From Rhodopseudomonas palustris (GTDB lineage Bacteria > Pseudomonadota > Alphaproteobacteria > Rhizobiales > Xanthobacteraceae): a stretch of 64,000 bases of DNA. Of this stretch, positions 14,197 through 26,762 are shown one piece after another (positions within the stretch are counted from its first letter, which is position 1; each line of letters opens with the position of its first letter). The stretch covers positions 4,603,501-4,667,500 of the forward strand of contig NZ_CP041387.1 of assembly GCF_007005445.1 (NCBI RefSeq). Direction: 5' to 3'. The notes under the pieces were generated by a model that ran no database searches, had not been told where the DNA came from, and saw nothing but the letters and a program-made list of their open reading frames with translations. The translations under genes and the position numbers were made by a program.

Positions 14197-15354
14197 CTAC
14201 GCCGCCAGATCGGCCACCACGGCGTCGAGCACCGGGAAGCCCTCTTGCGTCACGCGCAACCGGCCGTCGGCATCGACCGCGATCGCGCCCTCTTCGCGCA
14301 GCAGCGCGATCCGCGATGGATCGAGCGGCCGTCCCGACAGCGCCTGATAGCGCCGCGGATCGATGCCCTCGGCGAGCCGCAGCCCCATCAGCAGAAATTC
14401 GTCGGCGCGCTCTTCGCTGGTGAGGCGTTCGTCGGCGATCAGCCCGTGGCCGGTGGCTTCCACCCGCATCAGCCAGCTCTCGGGGCGTTTCTCGGTCGCG
14501 GTGGCGTAGCGCACCGCGCCGATATCGAGCCGGCCGTGGGCGCCGGGGCCGATCCCGGCATATTCCTGGCCGCGCCAGTAGATCAGATTATGCCGGCACT
14601 CTGCGCCCGGGCGGGCGTGGTTGGAAATCTCGTAGGCCGGCAGGCCGAGTTCCGCGCACACTGATTGAGTGACGTCGTACAACGCCCGTGCTTCGGCCTC
14701 GTCCGGCGTCGGCAGTTTGCCGGCCTTGTGCAGGGAATAGAACGGCGTGTCGGGCTCGATGGTGAGCTGATACAGCGACAGATGCTCGGCGGCCTCGCCG
14801 ATCGCATAGCGCAGTTCGGCTTCCCACATCGCCGCGGTCTGGCCGGGGCGTGCGTAGATCAGATCGAACGAGTAGCGGTCGAACGCCGACTTGGCGATCG
14901 CCACCGCATTGATGGCTTCTTCGGCCGAATGCAGCCGTCCGAGCGCCTTCAGCGAGGCGTCGTCGAGCGCCTGCACGCCGAGCGAGACCCGGTTGACGCC
15001 GGCCGCCCGATAGCCGCGAAAACGCGTCGCCTCGACGCTGGTCGGATTGGCCTCGAGCGAGACTTCTGCATCCGGTTCGACGTGCCAGTGCCGGGCGATG
15101 GCGTCGAGGATCGCCGCCACGGTCGAAGGCTGCATCAGGGATGGCGTGCCGCCGCCCAGGAAGATCGAGCTGACCTGGCGCGGACCGATCCGCTCCGCGG
15201 TGGTGGCGATCTCGCGCGCGAAGCCGCGGGCGAACCGCTCCTCGTCGATCGCGGCGTGGCGGACATGGCTGTTGAAGTCGCAATACGGGCACTTCGACAG
15301 GCAGAACGGCCAGTGCACGTAAACGCCGAAAGCTGGATCGGGGCTAGCCCGCAA
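14197..15354 (-). CDS. hemW: Radical SAM heme chaperone HemW
   Basis: A 385-aa radical SAM protein of the HemN-like HemW clade, thought to deliver heme to acceptor proteins. The cluster motif is Cys18-x3-Cys22-x2-Cys25 (CLSKCPYC), followed by [33 protein letters not shown] and [11 protein letters not shown]. The short N-terminus before the first Cys and the HemN_C-like domain distinguish it from true coproporphyrinogen dehydrogenase. The start overlaps the end of rdgB by 11 bases, so the two are coupled. Confidence 0.93.
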   Translation of the reverse strand: MRASPDPAFGVYVHWPFCLSKCPYCDFNSHVRHAAIDEERFARGFAREIATTAERIGPRQVSSIFLGGGTPSLMQPSTVAAILDAIARHWHVEPDAEVSLEANPTSVEATRFRGYRAAGVNRVSLGVQALDDASLKALGRLHSAEEAINAVAIAKSAFDRYSFDLIYARPGQTAAMWEAELRYAIGEAAEHLSLYQLTIEPDTPFYSLHKAGKLPTPDEAEARALYDVTQSVCAELGLPAYEISNHARPGAECRHNLIYWRGQEYAGIGPGAHGRLDIGAVRYATATEKRPESWLMRVEATGHGLIADERLTSEERADEFLLMGLRLAEGIDPRRYQALSGRPLDPSRIALLREEGAIAVDADGRLRVTQEGFPVLDAVVADLAA

Positions 15355-15976
15355 GGCAGATCTCCGCCAGTTTGACGAACGCCTTGGCGCGATGCGACAG
15401 GCCGAGGCCGAGCGGCGGCAGGCCGTGCTTCTCGACGCTGGTCATCTCGCCGAAGGTTCGGTCGTGCCCGTCGGGCAGGAAAATCGGATCGTAGCCGAAC
15501 CCGGCTGTCCCACGCGGTGGCCACACTAAAGTACCGCCGGCGTGCGCCTCGACCTCCTCGACGTGCCCATCAGGCCAGGCCACACACAGCGCCGACACGA
15601 AATGCGCGGTGCGCCGCTCCGGCGCGGTGGCGCCGCGTTCCTGCAGCAGCCGTTCGATCTGCGCCATGGCAGCGCCGAAATCCTTAGTCTCGCCGGCCCA
15701 GCGTGCGGAATATATTCCCGGGGCACCGCCGAGCGCATCGACTGCCAGTCCGGAATCGTCGGCAAACGCCGGCAGTTGCGCGGCCCTGGCGGCGGCTTCG
15801 GCCTTGATCCGGGCATTGGCCTGGAAGCTGTCGCCGGTCTCGTCCGGCTCGGCGAGGCCGAGCTCGCCGGCGGAGATCGCTTCGATGCCGTAAGGAGCCA
15901 AGAGCTCGCGCATCTCGGCCAGCTTGCCGGGATTATGGGTGGCGATCATGAGCTTACCGGTGATTCGACGATGCAT
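15344..15976 (-). CDS. rdgB: XTP/dITP pyrophosphatase RdgB (HAM1)
   Basis: Removes non-canonical purine triphosphates (dITP, XTP) from the nucleotide pool. The 210-aa product shows the family blocks [56 protein letters not shown] and [12 protein letters not shown]. The start MHRRITGKL is typical of Bradyrhizobiaceae homologues. It lies between rph and hemW, all on the minus strand. Confidence 0.96.
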   Translation of the reverse strand: MHRRITGKLMIATHNPGKLAEMRELLAPYGIEAISAGELGLAEPDETGDSFQANARIKAEAAARAAQLPAFADDSGLAVDALGGAPGIYSARWAGETKDFGAAMAQIERLLQERGATAPERRTAHFVSALCVAWPDGHVEEVEAHAGGTLVWPPRGTAGFGYDPIFLPDGHDRTFGEMTSVEKHGLPPLGLGLSHRAKAFVKLAEICLAG

Positions 15977-16027
15977 AGCGGTGTCAGCCTAGCTCAGCGC
16001 GCGCTGCGAAGAGGTTGCAGGAATGAC

Positions 16028-16741
16028 TCACCCCACCGCCATTTTCTGCAGATCCACCAGCCTGGCGACGCCCTTCTGGGCGAGCGCCATCAGCTTGAGG
16101 AACTCGTCCTGCGAGAACGGCGTGCGCTCTGCGGTGCCCTGCACCTCGACCAGGCGGCCGTCGCCGGTCATCACGAAATTGGCGTCGGTCTCGGCCTCGG
16201 AGTCCTCGGCATAGTCGAGATCCAGCACCGGGGTGCCGTTGTAGATGCCGCAGGAGATCGCCGCGACATTGTCGCGGAGCACCTGGGTCTTGATCATGTT
16301 GCGAGCCTTCATCCAGTTCAGGCAGTCGGCGAGCGCGACCCAGGCGCCGGTGATCGAGGCGGTGCGGGTGCCGCCATCGGCCTGCAGCACGTCGCAATCG
16401 ACCGTAATCTGGCGCTCTCCGAGCGCCTCAAGATCGACGATGGTGCGCAGCGAGCGGCCGATCAGGCGCTGAATCTCCACGGTGCGGCCATTCTGCTTGC
16501 CGGCCGAAGCCTCGCGCCGGGTGCGTTCCAGCGTGGCACGCGGCAGCATGCCGTATTCGGCCGTCACCCAGCCGCGGCCCTGGCCCTTCAGCCACGGCGG
16601 CAGCCGTTCTTCCAGGGTGGCGGTCACCAGCACATGGGTGTCGCCGAACTTCACCAGGCAGGAGCCCTCGGCGTATTTGACCACGCCGCGTTCCAGCGAC
16701 ACGGCGCGCAATTCGTCGGGCGCACGGCGGCTCGGCCGCAT
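16028..16741 (-). CDS. rph: Ribonuclease PH
   Basis: 3'-5' phosphorolytic exoribonuclease that trims tRNA 3' ends, a hexameric ring. The 237-aa protein starts [14 protein letters not shown] and shows [69 protein letters not shown] and the C-terminal [16 protein letters not shown] second ATG lies 12 bases upstream, but the GGAGGT ribosome-binding site overlaps it, which argues for the start at 16741. It is divergent from hrcA. Confidence 0.96.
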   Translation of the reverse strand: MRPSRRAPDELRAVSLERGVVKYAEGSCLVKFGDTHVLVTATLEERLPPWLKGQGRGWVTAEYGMLPRATLERTRREASAGKQNGRTVEIQRLIGRSLRTIVDLEALGERQITVDCDVLQADGGTRTASITGAWVALADCLNWMKARNMIKTQVLRDNVAAISCGIYNGTPVLDLDYAEDSEAETDANFVMTGDGRLVEVQGTAERTPFSQDEFLKLMALAQKGVARLVDLQKMAVG

Positions 16742-16895
16742 GGGGACCTCCATCTATTGCGGGGGGAAAAATCAACGTTGCGGTGCTTTTAGGGGGCCGC
16801 AGCCGCAGCGGCAAGGGTTGCGGCCGGCAACCCGGCGCTGACCGCTTGTAACTCGACGGAAGCGACGACAGATTAAGCGGATCACGGAGGAGAAT

Positions 16896-17984
16896 TTGGT
16901 TCAGCACGACCCGATCGGCCTGATCGCGCCCAATGCCGGCCTTGCCCAGCTCAACGAGCGCTCGCGGGAGATATTTCGTCAGATCGTCGAAAGCTATCTC
17001 GCGACCGGTGAGCCGGTCGGCTCCCGCAACATTTCCCGTCTGATTTCCGTCCCGCTGTCGCCGGCTTCGGTGCGCAACGTGATGGCCGATCTCGAACAGC
17101 TCGGCCTGATCTACGCCCCGCATACCTCGGCCGGCCGGTTGCCGACCGAACTCGGTCTGCGATTCTTCGTCGACGCCCTGATGCAGGTCGGCGACCTGAC
17201 CGAGCCGGAGCGGCAGTCGATCCAGGCGCAGCTTTCGTCAGTGGGGCGGGCCCACACGGTCGAAGCCGCGCTCGGCGAGGCGTTGACACGGCTGTCCGGC
17301 CTGACGCGGGCCGCCGCGGTGGTGCTGACCGCAAAGGCCAATGTCCGGCTCAAGCACATCGAATTCGTTCGGCTGGAGCCGGAGCGGGCGCTGGTGATTC
17401 TGGTGGCCGAAGACGGTCAGGTCGAAAATCGTGTGCTGACGCTGCCGCCGGGTGTGCCGTCGTCGGCGCTGGTGGAGGCCGCCAATTATCTTAACGCGAG
17501 GATCCGGGGCCGGACGTTGGCGGAGGCGCGGCTCGAGCTCGAATCGCTGATGGTCCAGAACAAGGCTGAACTGGATCAGCTCACCCAGAAGGTCATCGCG
17601 GCCGGCGTCGCGAGCTGGTCGGGCGGCGACGGCGACGACCGGCAATTGATCGTGCGCGGCCACGCCAATCTGCTCGAAGACCTGCATGCGCTCGACGATC
17701 TGGAGCGGGTGCGGCTATTGTTCGACGATCTCGAGACCAAGCGCGGGGTGATCGATCTGCTCGGCCGCGCCGAAAGCGCCGACGGCGTCCGGATCTTCAT
17801 CGGCTCGGAGAACAAGCTGTTCTCGCTGTCGGGCTCGTCCACCATCATCGCGCCTTACAGCGACGGGGCCGGCCACATCGTCGGCGTGCTCGGCGTGATC
17901 GGGCCGACCCGGCTGAACTATGCGCGGGTGATCCCGATGGTCGATTACACCGCGCGGATCGTCAGCCGGATGCTGGGCGGCTGA
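16896..17984 (+). CDS. hrcA: Heat-inducible transcription repressor HrcA
   Basis: Represses CIRCE-bearing heat-shock operons (groESL in related bacteria) with help from GroEL. The 362-aa protein has the N-terminal winged helix ([56 protein letters not shown]) and a GAF-like C-terminal domain ending [15 protein letters not shown]. The start is a TTG at 16896, five bases after GGAGG. I see no CIRCE inverted repeat upstream of it or of dnaK. grpE follows after 90 bp. Confidence 0.96.
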   Translation: MVQHDPIGLIAPNAGLAQLNERSREIFRQIVESYLATGEPVGSRNISRLISVPLSPASVRNVMADLEQLGLIYAPHTSAGRLPTELGLRFFVDALMQVGDLTEPERQSIQAQLSSVGRAHTVEAALGEALTRLSGLTRAAAVVLTAKANVRLKHIEFVRLEPERALVILVAEDGQVENRVLTLPPGVPSSALVEAANYLNARIRGRTLAEARLELESLMVQNKAELDQLTQKVIAAGVASWSGGDGDDRQLIVRGHANLLEDLHALDDLERVRLLFDDLETKRGVIDLLGRAESADGVRIFIGSENKLFSLSGSSTIIAPYSDGAGHIVGVLGVIGPTRLNYARVIPMVDYTARIVSRMLGG

Positions 17985-18074
17985 TTTTCCGAAACTTGAT
18001 TTTCGCGCCGCAAACCACGATATCCCGGCCAGCTCTCCCGTAACGATCCAGAGATTTTTCAAGAAGGTAGCGTG

Positions 18075-18698
18075 ATGACCGAGACTGATGGACAGAAGGA
18101 CAACAACCAGGACACGGCGCAGGCCGCCGCCGATCCGGTCGTTTCCAAGCCGTACATCATGCCGGACGACCCGGAAGAAGGATCGAACGAGGCCCTGGTG
18201 CGCGAGGCTGCGGATGCGCGCGACAAGATGCTACGCACGCTGGCCGAGATGGAGAACCTGCGCAGGCGGACCCAGAAGGAGGTCGCAGACGCCCGTACCT
18301 ACGGGGTAACGTCGTTCGCGCGCGACGTGCTCGATATCGCCGACAATCTGCAGCGCGCGCTCGATGCGGTGCCGGCCGACGCCCGCGCCAACGCCGAGCC
18401 CGGCCTCAAGGCCCTGATCGAGGGTGTCGAGCTGACCGAGCGCTCGCTGCTCAACGCGCTGGAAAAAAACGGCGTCAAGAAGTTCGACCCTAAGGGCCAG
18501 AAGTTCGATCCGAATTTCCAGCAGGCGATGTACGAAGTGCCGGATCCGTCGGTGCCGGCCGGCACCGTTGTGCAGGTGGTACAGGCCGGCTTCACGATCG
18601 GCGAACGGGTGCTGCGCCCGGCGCTGGTCGGAGTGGCCAAGGGCGGCGCCAAGGCTGCGCCAAGCGACGGCGGCACCGAGGCCGGCAACGCCGGCTGA
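18075..18698 (+). CDS. grpE: GrpE nucleotide exchange factor
   Basis: Nucleotide exchange factor for DnaK. The product is 207 aa: an acidic disordered N-terminus, a long coiled-coil helix ([30 protein letters not shown]), and the C-terminal beta domain with [40 protein letters not shown] and [21 protein letters not shown] one codon upstream is possible, but AAGAAGG is better spaced for the ATG at 18075. It lies between hrcA and dnaK in the heat-shock cluster. Confidence 0.95.
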   Translation: MTETDGQKDNNQDTAQAAADPVVSKPYIMPDDPEEGSNEALVREAADARDKMLRTLAEMENLRRRTQKEVADARTYGVTSFARDVLDIADNLQRALDAVPADARANAEPGLKALIEGVELTERSLLNALEKNGVKKFDPKGQKFDPNFQQAMYEVPDPSVPAGTVVQVVQAGFTIGERVLRPALVGVAKGGAKAAPSDGGTEAGNAG

Positions 18699-18804
18699 TT
18701 CGATTCGCGGCTTCGGCCCGTGCCGGAGCCGCACCGCTCGCCAGGCTCAACAAATGGTCTGAGAGAACAAACGGCGCGCGGTTGCGTACGTCGTTCGGTG
18801 CCGA

Positions 18805-19746
18805 TCAGCGCGGCTGCAGTCCGTCGCGCACTTTGCGGAAGCGCGGAAAGGCCTCCGCCCACTGCTCCTTCGGTGACGAACCGATCACCCGCATCGCCAC
18901 ATTGGCGCTGCCGAAGCGCAGCCATTGCACCACGGTCACCGGCGTATTGTCCTTGCCGCTGACGCCGGTGATCCGGGTCTCGAATCCCTGGGCGCCGTCG
19001 ATCCGCATCGGCTCCGACATGGTGATCTTGCCGTCGCGTAGTCCGGGAATCGCTTCGGCGGCCTGCTGGGCGAAGCGGGCGCGGTCGTCGGTCTTTTCAG
19101 GCACCGAGCCGATCAACCCCAGCACCATGAACGGTCCGGTCTCGACCGCCTCCTCGTTGCCGTCGGTCAGCAGCAGCGCGACGCCGGGCGCCAGCGTCCG
19201 CACCGTCTTGAAATCTCCGAGCTCGCGGACCTTGAACGGCATCTGGGCGATCTGCTCGTCGGCCGGCACCTGCTGGCGGACCGAGACCGATGCCAGCATC
19301 TTCTTGACCGCCTCGTCCGAATACGTCTCGGATTTGACAGCGGCGACCTGCACCGCGACGTACCCGGAAAACAGCTTGCTGCCCGGCACGATCATCGAGT
19401 AGCGACGGACCTTGTCGGGGCCGATCACGGCGTCCTCGGCGGTGAAATAGCCGCTGCCGGCGGGAGTCTCGATCTTCTCCGGCTTGACGTTGCCGAGCGA
19501 GCCCTCGGGCGCCGCTTTGAACGCGGCATCGACCTTTTCGAAGGCCGGGCCCGGCAGCTCCGAGACCAGCACCTTGACGCCGTGGTCGTCGGATTCAAAG
19601 CCCAGGAAGGCATTGGATTGGGTCAGCCCTGGCATCGGCACGATGCCGACCCGGATGCCGCGTGGGTAGACCGTGTCGGCAGCCACCGCATGGGTCGCGG
19701 CGACCGACAGCAGGGCAATCGCAAACAGGCGCGCTATCTGTCTCAT
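18805..19746 (-). CDS. Secreted protein of unknown function, between grpE and dnaK
   Basis: A 313-aa protein with a clear Sec signal peptide (MRQIARLFAIALLSVAA, cleavage near residue 23 after AVA). The mature part contains repeated alpha/beta stretches (YPRGIRVGIVPMPGL, VKVLVSELPGPAFEKV, FTAEDAVIGPDKVRRYSMIV, FETRITGVSGKDNTPV, VVQWLRFGS), suggesting a periplasmic two-lobed fold, but I do not recognise the family. It lies antisense to grpE and divergent from dnaK, so it is not part of the chaperone operon. The frame extends upstream to 19869; the ATG at 19746, preceded by AGGACA, gives the signal peptide. Confidence 0.75.
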   Translation of the reverse strand: MRQIARLFAIALLSVAATHAVAADTVYPRGIRVGIVPMPGLTQSNAFLGFESDDHGVKVLVSELPGPAFEKVDAAFKAAPEGSLGNVKPEKIETPAGSGYFTAEDAVIGPDKVRRYSMIVPGSKLFSGYVAVQVAAVKSETYSDEAVKKMLASVSVRQQVPADEQIAQMPFKVRELGDFKTVRTLAPGVALLLTDGNEEAVETGPFMVLGLIGSVPEKTDDRARFAQQAAEAIPGLRDGKITMSEPMRIDGAQGFETRITGVSGKDNTPVTVVQWLRFGSANVAMRVIGSSPKEQWAEAFPRFRKVRDGLQPR

Positions 19747-19943
19747 GGCGAGTGTCCTGAGGCCGCATTGAGGCCGTTGTTTGGTGGGGCATCGACCGCC
19801 GGGGCGCGGCAAATCGGTCGGTCGGCAACCTCGATGATGCGCTGCCGGCGCCGACCCCGCAAGCTGCACTGCAGCGCGCTAACGCGGTGTTTCGTAACGA
19901 TTCGTAAAGCCCATGATTTCGTGATCGAAACGCCGCAACGGTC

Positions 19944-19971
19944 CTTGCGGACCCGACCCCCCCTCCTATAT
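19944..19971 (+). promoter_or_regulatory. Sigma-32 (RpoH)-type promoter of dnaK
   Basis: CTTG at 19944-19947 is separated by 17 bases from CCTATAT at 19965-19971, which matches the alphaproteobacterial RpoH consensus (CTTG, 17-18 bases, CYTATNT). It lies 108 bp before the dnaK start. The whole 19747-20078 gap has no gene; I found no CIRCE repeat in it, so sigma-32 is the likely heat-shock control. Confidence 0.75.
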
Positions 19972-20078
19972 CAGGCTCACCGCCGCCAAATCGCGAGCAA
20001 TTGAATTTTCTTGGGGGTTTGGACCGGTGCGCCGTCAGGGCCCGTCCAACTCGCCGCAAAAAGAAGGATGTGAACACC

Positions 20079-21974
<1,896 letters not shown>

Positions 21975-22010
21975 GTCACCTCCGACGGAGACTTCGCGAC
22001 GAGGACCATG

Positions 22011-22059
22011 CCCCCATCTGACGAACGCCATCCGCGGTCATCAGGTGGGGGTTGTCTTG
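22011..22059 (+). terminator. Hairpin between dnaK and dnaJ
   Basis: cccccatctga (22011-22021) pairs with tcaggtggggg (22041-22051) through one G-T wobble and is followed by ttgtcttgt. It sits 36 bp after the dnaK stop, so it may terminate or attenuate transcription into dnaJ, lowering the DnaJ:DnaK ratio. Confidence 0.6.
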
Positions 22060-22188
22060 TAAGGCGTGCCGATCCCGGTTCGGGGCTGGTCGCCGGCCGT
22101 GGCGGGCGCTCCCTCGGATCGTCTTTCACCGGCATGAAAGCTGCACGAGCCCGGCGCTGAACGGGTCGAATTCCAGCAGGTTTGACGG

Positions 22189-23328
22189 ATGTCCACCACC
22201 AAGCGTTGCTACTACGAAACCCTCGAAGTCGAGCGCAACGCCGACGATTCGACGCTGAAAAGCGCTTTTCGTAAGCTCGCGATGAAATGGCACCCGGACC
22301 GCAATCCGGGCGATCCGCAGTGCGAGATCAAGTTCAAAGAGATCAACGAAGCCTACGAAGTGCTCAAGGACGGTGATAAGCGCGCCGCCTACGACCGCTA
22401 CGGACACGCCGCCTTCGAGCAGGGCGGCTTCGGCGGCGGCGCCGGCTTCGGTACGGGGTTCGCCTCCTCGTTCTCCGACATCTTCGAAGATCTGTTCGGC
22501 ATGGCCTCCCAGCGCGGCCGTGGCACCGGGCGCGAGCGCGGTGCCGACCTGCGCTACAATATGGAGATCACGCTCGAGGATGCCTTCAAGGGCAAGACCG
22601 CGCAGATCGAAATTCCGGTCTCGGTGACCTGCGAGGCTTGCTCCGGCACCGGCGCCAAGGCCGGCACCAAACCGAAGACCTGCTCGACCTGCGGCGGCGC
22701 CGGCCGGGTTCGCCAGGCCCAGGGCTTCTTCACGCTCGAACGCACCTGCCCGAGCTGCCAGGGCCGCGGCCAGACCATCGAGGATCCCTGCCCGTCCTGC
22801 ACCGGCTCCGGCCGGGTCACGCGGGAGCGGACGTTGTCGGTCAACATTCCGCAGGGCGTCGAAGACGGCACTCGGATCAGGCTCGCCGGGGAAGGCGAAG
22901 CCGGGTTGCGCGGCGGTCCGCCCGGCGATCTCTACATTTTCCTGTCGCTCGCCAATCACGCCATCTTCCAGCGCGATGGCGCCGATCTGCACTGTCGGGT
23001 GCCGATCTCGATGGTCACGGCGGCGCTCGGGGGCGAATTCGAAGTCCCGACCATCGACCGCGGCAAGACCAAGGTCAAAGTGCCGAGCGGCACTCAGACC
23101 GGGCGACGCTTCCGGATCGGCGGCAAGGGAATGCCTGTGCTGCGTTCCCGGCAGGTCGGCGACATGTACGTCCAGGTGGTGGTGGAAACCCCGCAGAACC
23201 TGACCAAGAAACAGCAAGAACTGCTGGCCGAGTTCGAAAAATTGTCGTCGGGTGAAACCCAGCCCGAAGCCGTGGGTTTCTTCTCCAAGGTCAAAGAATT
23301 CTTTGGCTCGCGTGCGAGCGCTCCCTGA
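22189..23328 (+). CDS. dnaJ: Chaperone DnaJ (Hsp40)
   Basis: Co-chaperone that delivers clients to DnaK and stimulates its ATPase. The 379-aa type I protein has the J domain ([27 protein letters not shown], then HPD), a Gly/Phe-rich linker ([19 protein letters not shown]), four zinc repeats [24 protein letters not shown] and CPSCTGSG, and the C-terminal substrate-binding domain. All four CxxCxGxG repeats are intact. Confidence 0.98.
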   Translation: MSTTKRCYYETLEVERNADDSTLKSAFRKLAMKWHPDRNPGDPQCEIKFKEINEAYEVLKDGDKRAAYDRYGHAAFEQGGFGGGAGFGTGFASSFSDIFEDLFGMASQRGRGTGRERGADLRYNMEITLEDAFKGKTAQIEIPVSVTCEACSGTGAKAGTKPKTCSTCGGAGRVRQAQGFFTLERTCPSCQGRGQTIEDPCPSCTGSGRVTRERTLSVNIPQGVEDGTRIRLAGEGEAGLRGGPPGDLYIFLSLANHAIFQRDGADLHCRVPISMVTAALGGEFEVPTIDRGKTKVKVPSGTQTGRRFRIGGKGMPVLRSRQVGDMYVQVVVETPQNLTKKQQELLAEFEKLSSGETQPEAVGFFSKVKEFFGSRASAP

Positions 23329-23421
23329 CGGTCGTCTAACTTGACCGCTTGGGAAGCGGCCTATACTTGTGGATGTAACAAAAATTTGACACTGGGCCGC
23401 GTTTTCCCGGTTGGTAGCTGA

Positions 23422-24027
23422 ATGGCTTTGCAGTCGTCCGTTCGCGCGTTCAAGAAGCCGGCCCGTCCGCTCGACGACGAGGTCCGCTTTCTGCGCTCTT
23501 GGATCGAGAAGCCGTTGCGGATGGGTGCCGTGATGCCATCCGGCCGGCTGTTGGCCCGCACCATGGCGCGCTACGTCGATATCGATTCCAACGGCCCGGT
23601 GATCGAACTCGGACCGGGTACTGGGGCGATCACCAGCGCTCTGGTCGAGCATGGCGTCGACCAGAAGCGTCTGGTTCTGCTCGAATTCGATCCCGGGTTC
23701 TGCGCACTGCTGCGTGAGCGGTTTCCGCAGGCCAAGGTGGTGCAGGGCGACGCCTATCGGCTGCGCGACTCGCTGTGGGATGCGCTCGACGTGCCCGCCA
23801 CTGCGGTCGTATCCGGGCTGCCGCTCGTCACCAAGCCGATGCTGACGCGGATGAAACTGATACGCGATGCCTTCAATCTGCTCGAACCCGGCGCGCCGTT
23901 CGTGCAGTTCACCTATTCGGTTGCGCCTCCGATTCCGAAATCACTGTCCGGCGTCGCCACCGAAGCCTCCGAGCGGATCTGGATGAATGTTCCGCCGGCG
24001 CGGGTTTGGGTTTACCGCAAGCGCTGA
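23422..24027 (+). CDS. pmtA: Phospholipid N-methyltransferase, PmtA type
   Basis: A 201-aa class I SAM methyltransferase resembling the rhizobial PmtA that methylates phosphatidylethanolamine toward phosphatidylcholine. Visible are the basic N-terminal segment FLRSWIEKPLRMGAVMPSGR that may touch the membrane, SAM motif I VIELGPGTGAITSALVE, motif II LVLLEFDPGF, and VVSGLPLV. A ribosomal RNA adenine dimethyltransferase-like enzyme is the main alternative because the folds are close. The gene stands alone after dnaJ. Confidence 0.78.
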   Translation: MALQSSVRAFKKPARPLDDEVRFLRSWIEKPLRMGAVMPSGRLLARTMARYVDIDSNGPVIELGPGTGAITSALVEHGVDQKRLVLLEFDPGFCALLRERFPQAKVVQGDAYRLRDSLWDALDVPATAVVSGLPLVTKPMLTRMKLIRDAFNLLEPGAPFVQFTYSVAPPIPKSLSGVATEASERIWMNVPPARVWVYRKR

Positions 24028-24136
24028 GCGCCGCGGGCAGCTCCGCTTCCTCTTACCCCTCCATTCCCTGACAGCATCCGGCGCTAGATCATTCCGGCGG
24101 CCTTGATCGAAGGCTTGCAGTGGGAGATACCGGGTC

Positions 24137-24718
24137 ATGTCCGCGGTTAAGATCCTGATCATACCCGGCTCGTTGCGCACCGGCTCGCACAATGTGCGGC
24201 TGGCCGCCGCCGCTGCGCGCGAACTGGCGCGCGCCGACGTCGACGCGACGTGGCTGTCGCTCGCGGACTATCCGTTGCCGATCTACGATGCCGACCTCGA
24301 GGCAAAGTCCGGCGTGCCGAAGAACGCCGTCGGCCTGAAGCGGATGATCGGCGCGCACCATGGCGTGCTGATCGTCAGTCCCGAATATAATTCGGCGCCG
24401 CCGCCGCTGCTGAAAAATGCCATCGACTGGGTGTCGCGGGTCGCCGATCCGCACGAAGCCCCGGGGCAGGTATTTCGCGACCGCGCCTTCGCGCTCGCCG
24501 CTGCTTCCGAAGGCAAGCTCGGCGGCGCCCGCTGCCTCGCCGCGCTGCGGCTGATTCTGACCGGCTGCCGCGCACCGGTGATTCCCAATCAGCTCGCGCT
24601 GTCGTTCGCTCACATGGCCTACGACGACGACGACAGGCTCAAGCTCCCCGCCGACAGCGCTGCCCTGCAGGCGATGGTCCGGCAATTGATCGATTTCGCC
24701 CAGCAGATGATGAGGTAA
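24137..24718 (+). CDS. NAD(P)H-dependent FMN reductase family protein
   Basis: A 193-aa flavodoxin-fold oxidoreductase of the FMN_red/chromate reductase group. The flavin-phosphate loop [16 protein letters not shown] lies at the N-terminus and the second flavin loop [20 protein letters not shown] follows around residues 80-100, then [17 protein letters not shown]. Such enzymes reduce free flavins, quinones or metal ions; the substrate cannot be told. It ends seven bases before pyrF and probably shares its transcript. Confidence 0.85.
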   Translation: MSAVKILIIPGSLRTGSHNVRLAAAAARELARADVDATWLSLADYPLPIYDADLEAKSGVPKNAVGLKRMIGAHHGVLIVSPEYNSAPPPLLKNAIDWVSRVADPHEAPGQVFRDRAFALAAASEGKLGGARCLAALRLILTGCRAPVIPNQLALSFAHMAYDDDDRLKLPADSAALQAMVRQLIDFAQQMMR

Positions 24719-24725
24719 CGAGTTC

Positions 24726-25439
24726 ATGACGACAGCCGACATCCCTGACCGCGACCGGCTGATCGTCGCGCTCGATCTGCCCGATCTGCGCGTTGCGGAG
24801 GCGATGGTCGACCGTCTCGGCGACAGCGTCACTTTCTACAAGATCGGCTATCAGCTCGCTTATGCGGGCGGGTTACCGCTCGCCCGCGCGCTGGTCGGCG
24901 CCGGCAAGCAAGTGTTCGTCGATCTCAAGCTGCACGACATCGGCAACACCGTCGCACGCGGCGTCGAAAGCCTGAGCCATCTCGGCGCCAGCTTTCTCAC
25001 GGTCCATGCCTATCCGCAGACCATGAAGGCCGCGGTGGAAGCGCGCGGCTCCTCAAAGGTCAAGATCCTCGCCGTCACGGTGCTGACTTCCTACGACGAC
25101 CACGACCTCGCCGACGCCGGCTATCGGTTCGGCGTGCGGGATCTCGTCGAAGCGCGGGCGCGGCAGGCGCTGGCGATCGGCGTCGATGGTCTGGTGTGTT
25201 CATCGGAGGAAGCCGCCCATCTGCGCGGCATCGTCGGGCCTGAGATGGCGCTGGTGACGCCGGGGATTCGCCCCGCCGGCGCCGCGGCGGGCGACCAGAA
25301 GCGGATCATGACGCCGGCCAGGGCGATCGCCGCCGGCGCCAGCCATCTGGTGGTCGGCCGGCCAGTGCTGGAGGCGCCGGATCCCAAGGCCGCTGCGGAT
25401 GCGATCGTCGCCGAGATCGCCGCTGCACGCGGATCATAA
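24726..25439 (+). CDS. pyrF: Orotidine 5'-phosphate decarboxylase
   Basis: Converts OMP to UMP, the last step of de novo pyrimidine synthesis. The 237-aa barrel shows LIVALDLPD at the start, the catalytic Asp-Lys-Asp tetrad segment [14 protein letters not shown], and the phosphate-binding [17 protein letters not shown] and YLVVGRP-like [18 protein letters not shown]1330 protein follows after 25 bp. Confidence 0.97.
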   Translation: MTTADIPDRDRLIVALDLPDLRVAEAMVDRLGDSVTFYKIGYQLAYAGGLPLARALVGAGKQVFVDLKLHDIGNTVARGVESLSHLGASFLTVHAYPQTMKAAVEARGSSKVKILAVTVLTSYDDHDLADAGYRFGVRDLVEARARQALAIGVDGLVCSSEEAAHLRGIVGPEMALVTPGIRPAGAAAGDQKRIMTPARAIAAGASHLVVGRPVLEAPDPKAAADAIVAEIAAARGS

Positions 25440-25464
25440 CGAACGGCAAAGGGAGAGCTCAGAG

Positions 25465-25773
25465 ATGCCGAAGGGTTATTGGGTGGGGCGGATCGATGTG
25501 CACGATCTCGACGGTTACCGCCGCGATTACGTCGCCCACAACGGCGCGGTGTTCGCCAAATACGGCGCCAAATTCCTGACCCGCGGCGGCACTTACGAGG
25601 CCAAGGAGGGACAGGCGCGGTCCCGCAACGTTGTGATCGAATTCAAGGACTACGAGACCGCGCTGGCCTGCTACAACTCGCCGGAGTATCAGGCGCTGAT
25701 CAAAGCGCGGGCGCCATTCTCCGAAGGCGAGATCGTCGTCGTCGAGGGGTATGACGGTCCGCAGCCGTCCTGA
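25465..25773 (+). CDS. DUF1330 protein
   Basis: A 102-aa ferredoxin-like fold protein of the DUF1330 family: GYWVGRIDVHDLDGYRRDYV, AKYGAKFLTRGGTYEAKEG, VVIEFKDYETALACYNSPEYQ. Family members are dimeric alpha/beta barrels resembling EthD and antibiotic monooxygenases, with no defined reaction. GGGAGA precedes the ATG at 25465, and the longer frame from 25399 overlaps pyrF and is rejected. Confidence 0.88.
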   Translation: MPKGYWVGRIDVHDLDGYRRDYVAHNGAVFAKYGAKFLTRGGTYEAKEGQARSRNVVIEFKDYETALACYNSPEYQALIKARAPFSEGEIVVVEGYDGPQPS

Positions 25774-25869
25774 TCCCCACGGCGGAGCCGAGCTGTCCGC
25801 CCGTCTCCGAGTTGCCGCGCCACAGACCGGCCGCTATACGGCGGCGTTCAACATGAGGATGCTGAGCCG

Positions 25870-26685
25870 ATGTCCGAGATGCGCCTGATCGTTGCCGGAG
25901 CCGGCGGCCGCATGGGCCGGGCGTTGACCCGTGCCATCAGCGAGACCGACGGCGTGGTGCTGACCGGCGCGCTCGAGTCGCCGAATTCCGAGCTGCTCGG
26001 CCAGGACGCCGGCACCCTCGCCGGCCTGCCGGCCAACGGTGTGCTGCTGTCGGCCGACCTGTGGTCGCTGTCGGCGAATGCCGACGGCATCGTCGATTTC
26101 ACCGTGCCGCAGGCGACCATCGCCAATGTGGCGATCGCGGCGCAGCGCGGTATCGCCCATATCATCGGCACCACCGGACTGTCGGCCTCCGACAACGCGG
26201 TGATCCAGAGCGTCACCAATCGTGCCGTGGTGGTGAAGTCCGGCAATATGAGCCTCGGCGTCAATCTGCTGGCCGCCATCGCCAAGCGCGTGGCGCAGTC
26301 GCTCGACGACAGCTTCGACATCGAGATCGTCGAAATGCATCACCGCGCCAAGGTCGACGCGCCGTCCGGTACGGCGCTGCTGCTCGGCGAAGCGGTGGCG
26401 GCCGGCCGTAAGATCGACCTCGCCACTCACTCCGCGCGCGGCCGCGACGGCCTCACCGGCGCCCGCAAGCCCGGTGACATCGGTTTCGCGTCGCTGCGCG
26501 GCGGCACCGTGACCGGCGATCACACTGTCATCTTCGCCGGCGCCTCGGAGCGGATCGAACTCACCCACAAGGCCGAAGACCGCATGATCTTCGCCCACGG
26601 CGCCCTGACGGCGGCGCGCTGGGCCAGGGGTCAGAAGCCCGGCCTGTACTCGATGGCCGATGTGCTCGGCCTCGGCGACATCTGA
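25870..26685 (+). CDS. dapB: 4-hydroxy-tetrahydrodipicolinate reductase DapB
   Basis: NAD(P)H-dependent reductase in the diaminopimelate/lysine pathway, feeding peptidoglycan and protein synthesis. The 271-aa protein has the N-terminal nucleotide loop [21 protein letters not shown], the [12 protein letters not shown] motif, and the catalytic [16 protein letters not shown] carrying the conserved His-His and Lys. Full length. Confidence 0.97.
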   Translation: MSEMRLIVAGAGGRMGRALTRAISETDGVVLTGALESPNSELLGQDAGTLAGLPANGVLLSADLWSLSANADGIVDFTVPQATIANVAIAAQRGIAHIIGTTGLSASDNAVIQSVTNRAVVVKSGNMSLGVNLLAAIAKRVAQSLDDSFDIEIVEMHHRAKVDAPSGTALLLGEAVAAGRKIDLATHSARGRDGLTGARKPGDIGFASLRGGTVTGDHTVIFAGASERIELTHKAEDRMIFAHGALTAARWARGQKPGLYSMADVLGLGDI

Positions 26686-26762
26686 GGTCTGCGCCGATTG
26701 GTTGAGCCATCCTGAGGGGGCCGTTCGGCCCGCCCTCGGCAGCGCGCTGTGCTCAATTAATC

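Noticed and set aside
16754..16895. CIRCE element upstream of hrcA
   Set aside because: No TTAGCACTC-N9-GAGTGCTAA-like repeat could be found in this gap or before dnaK.
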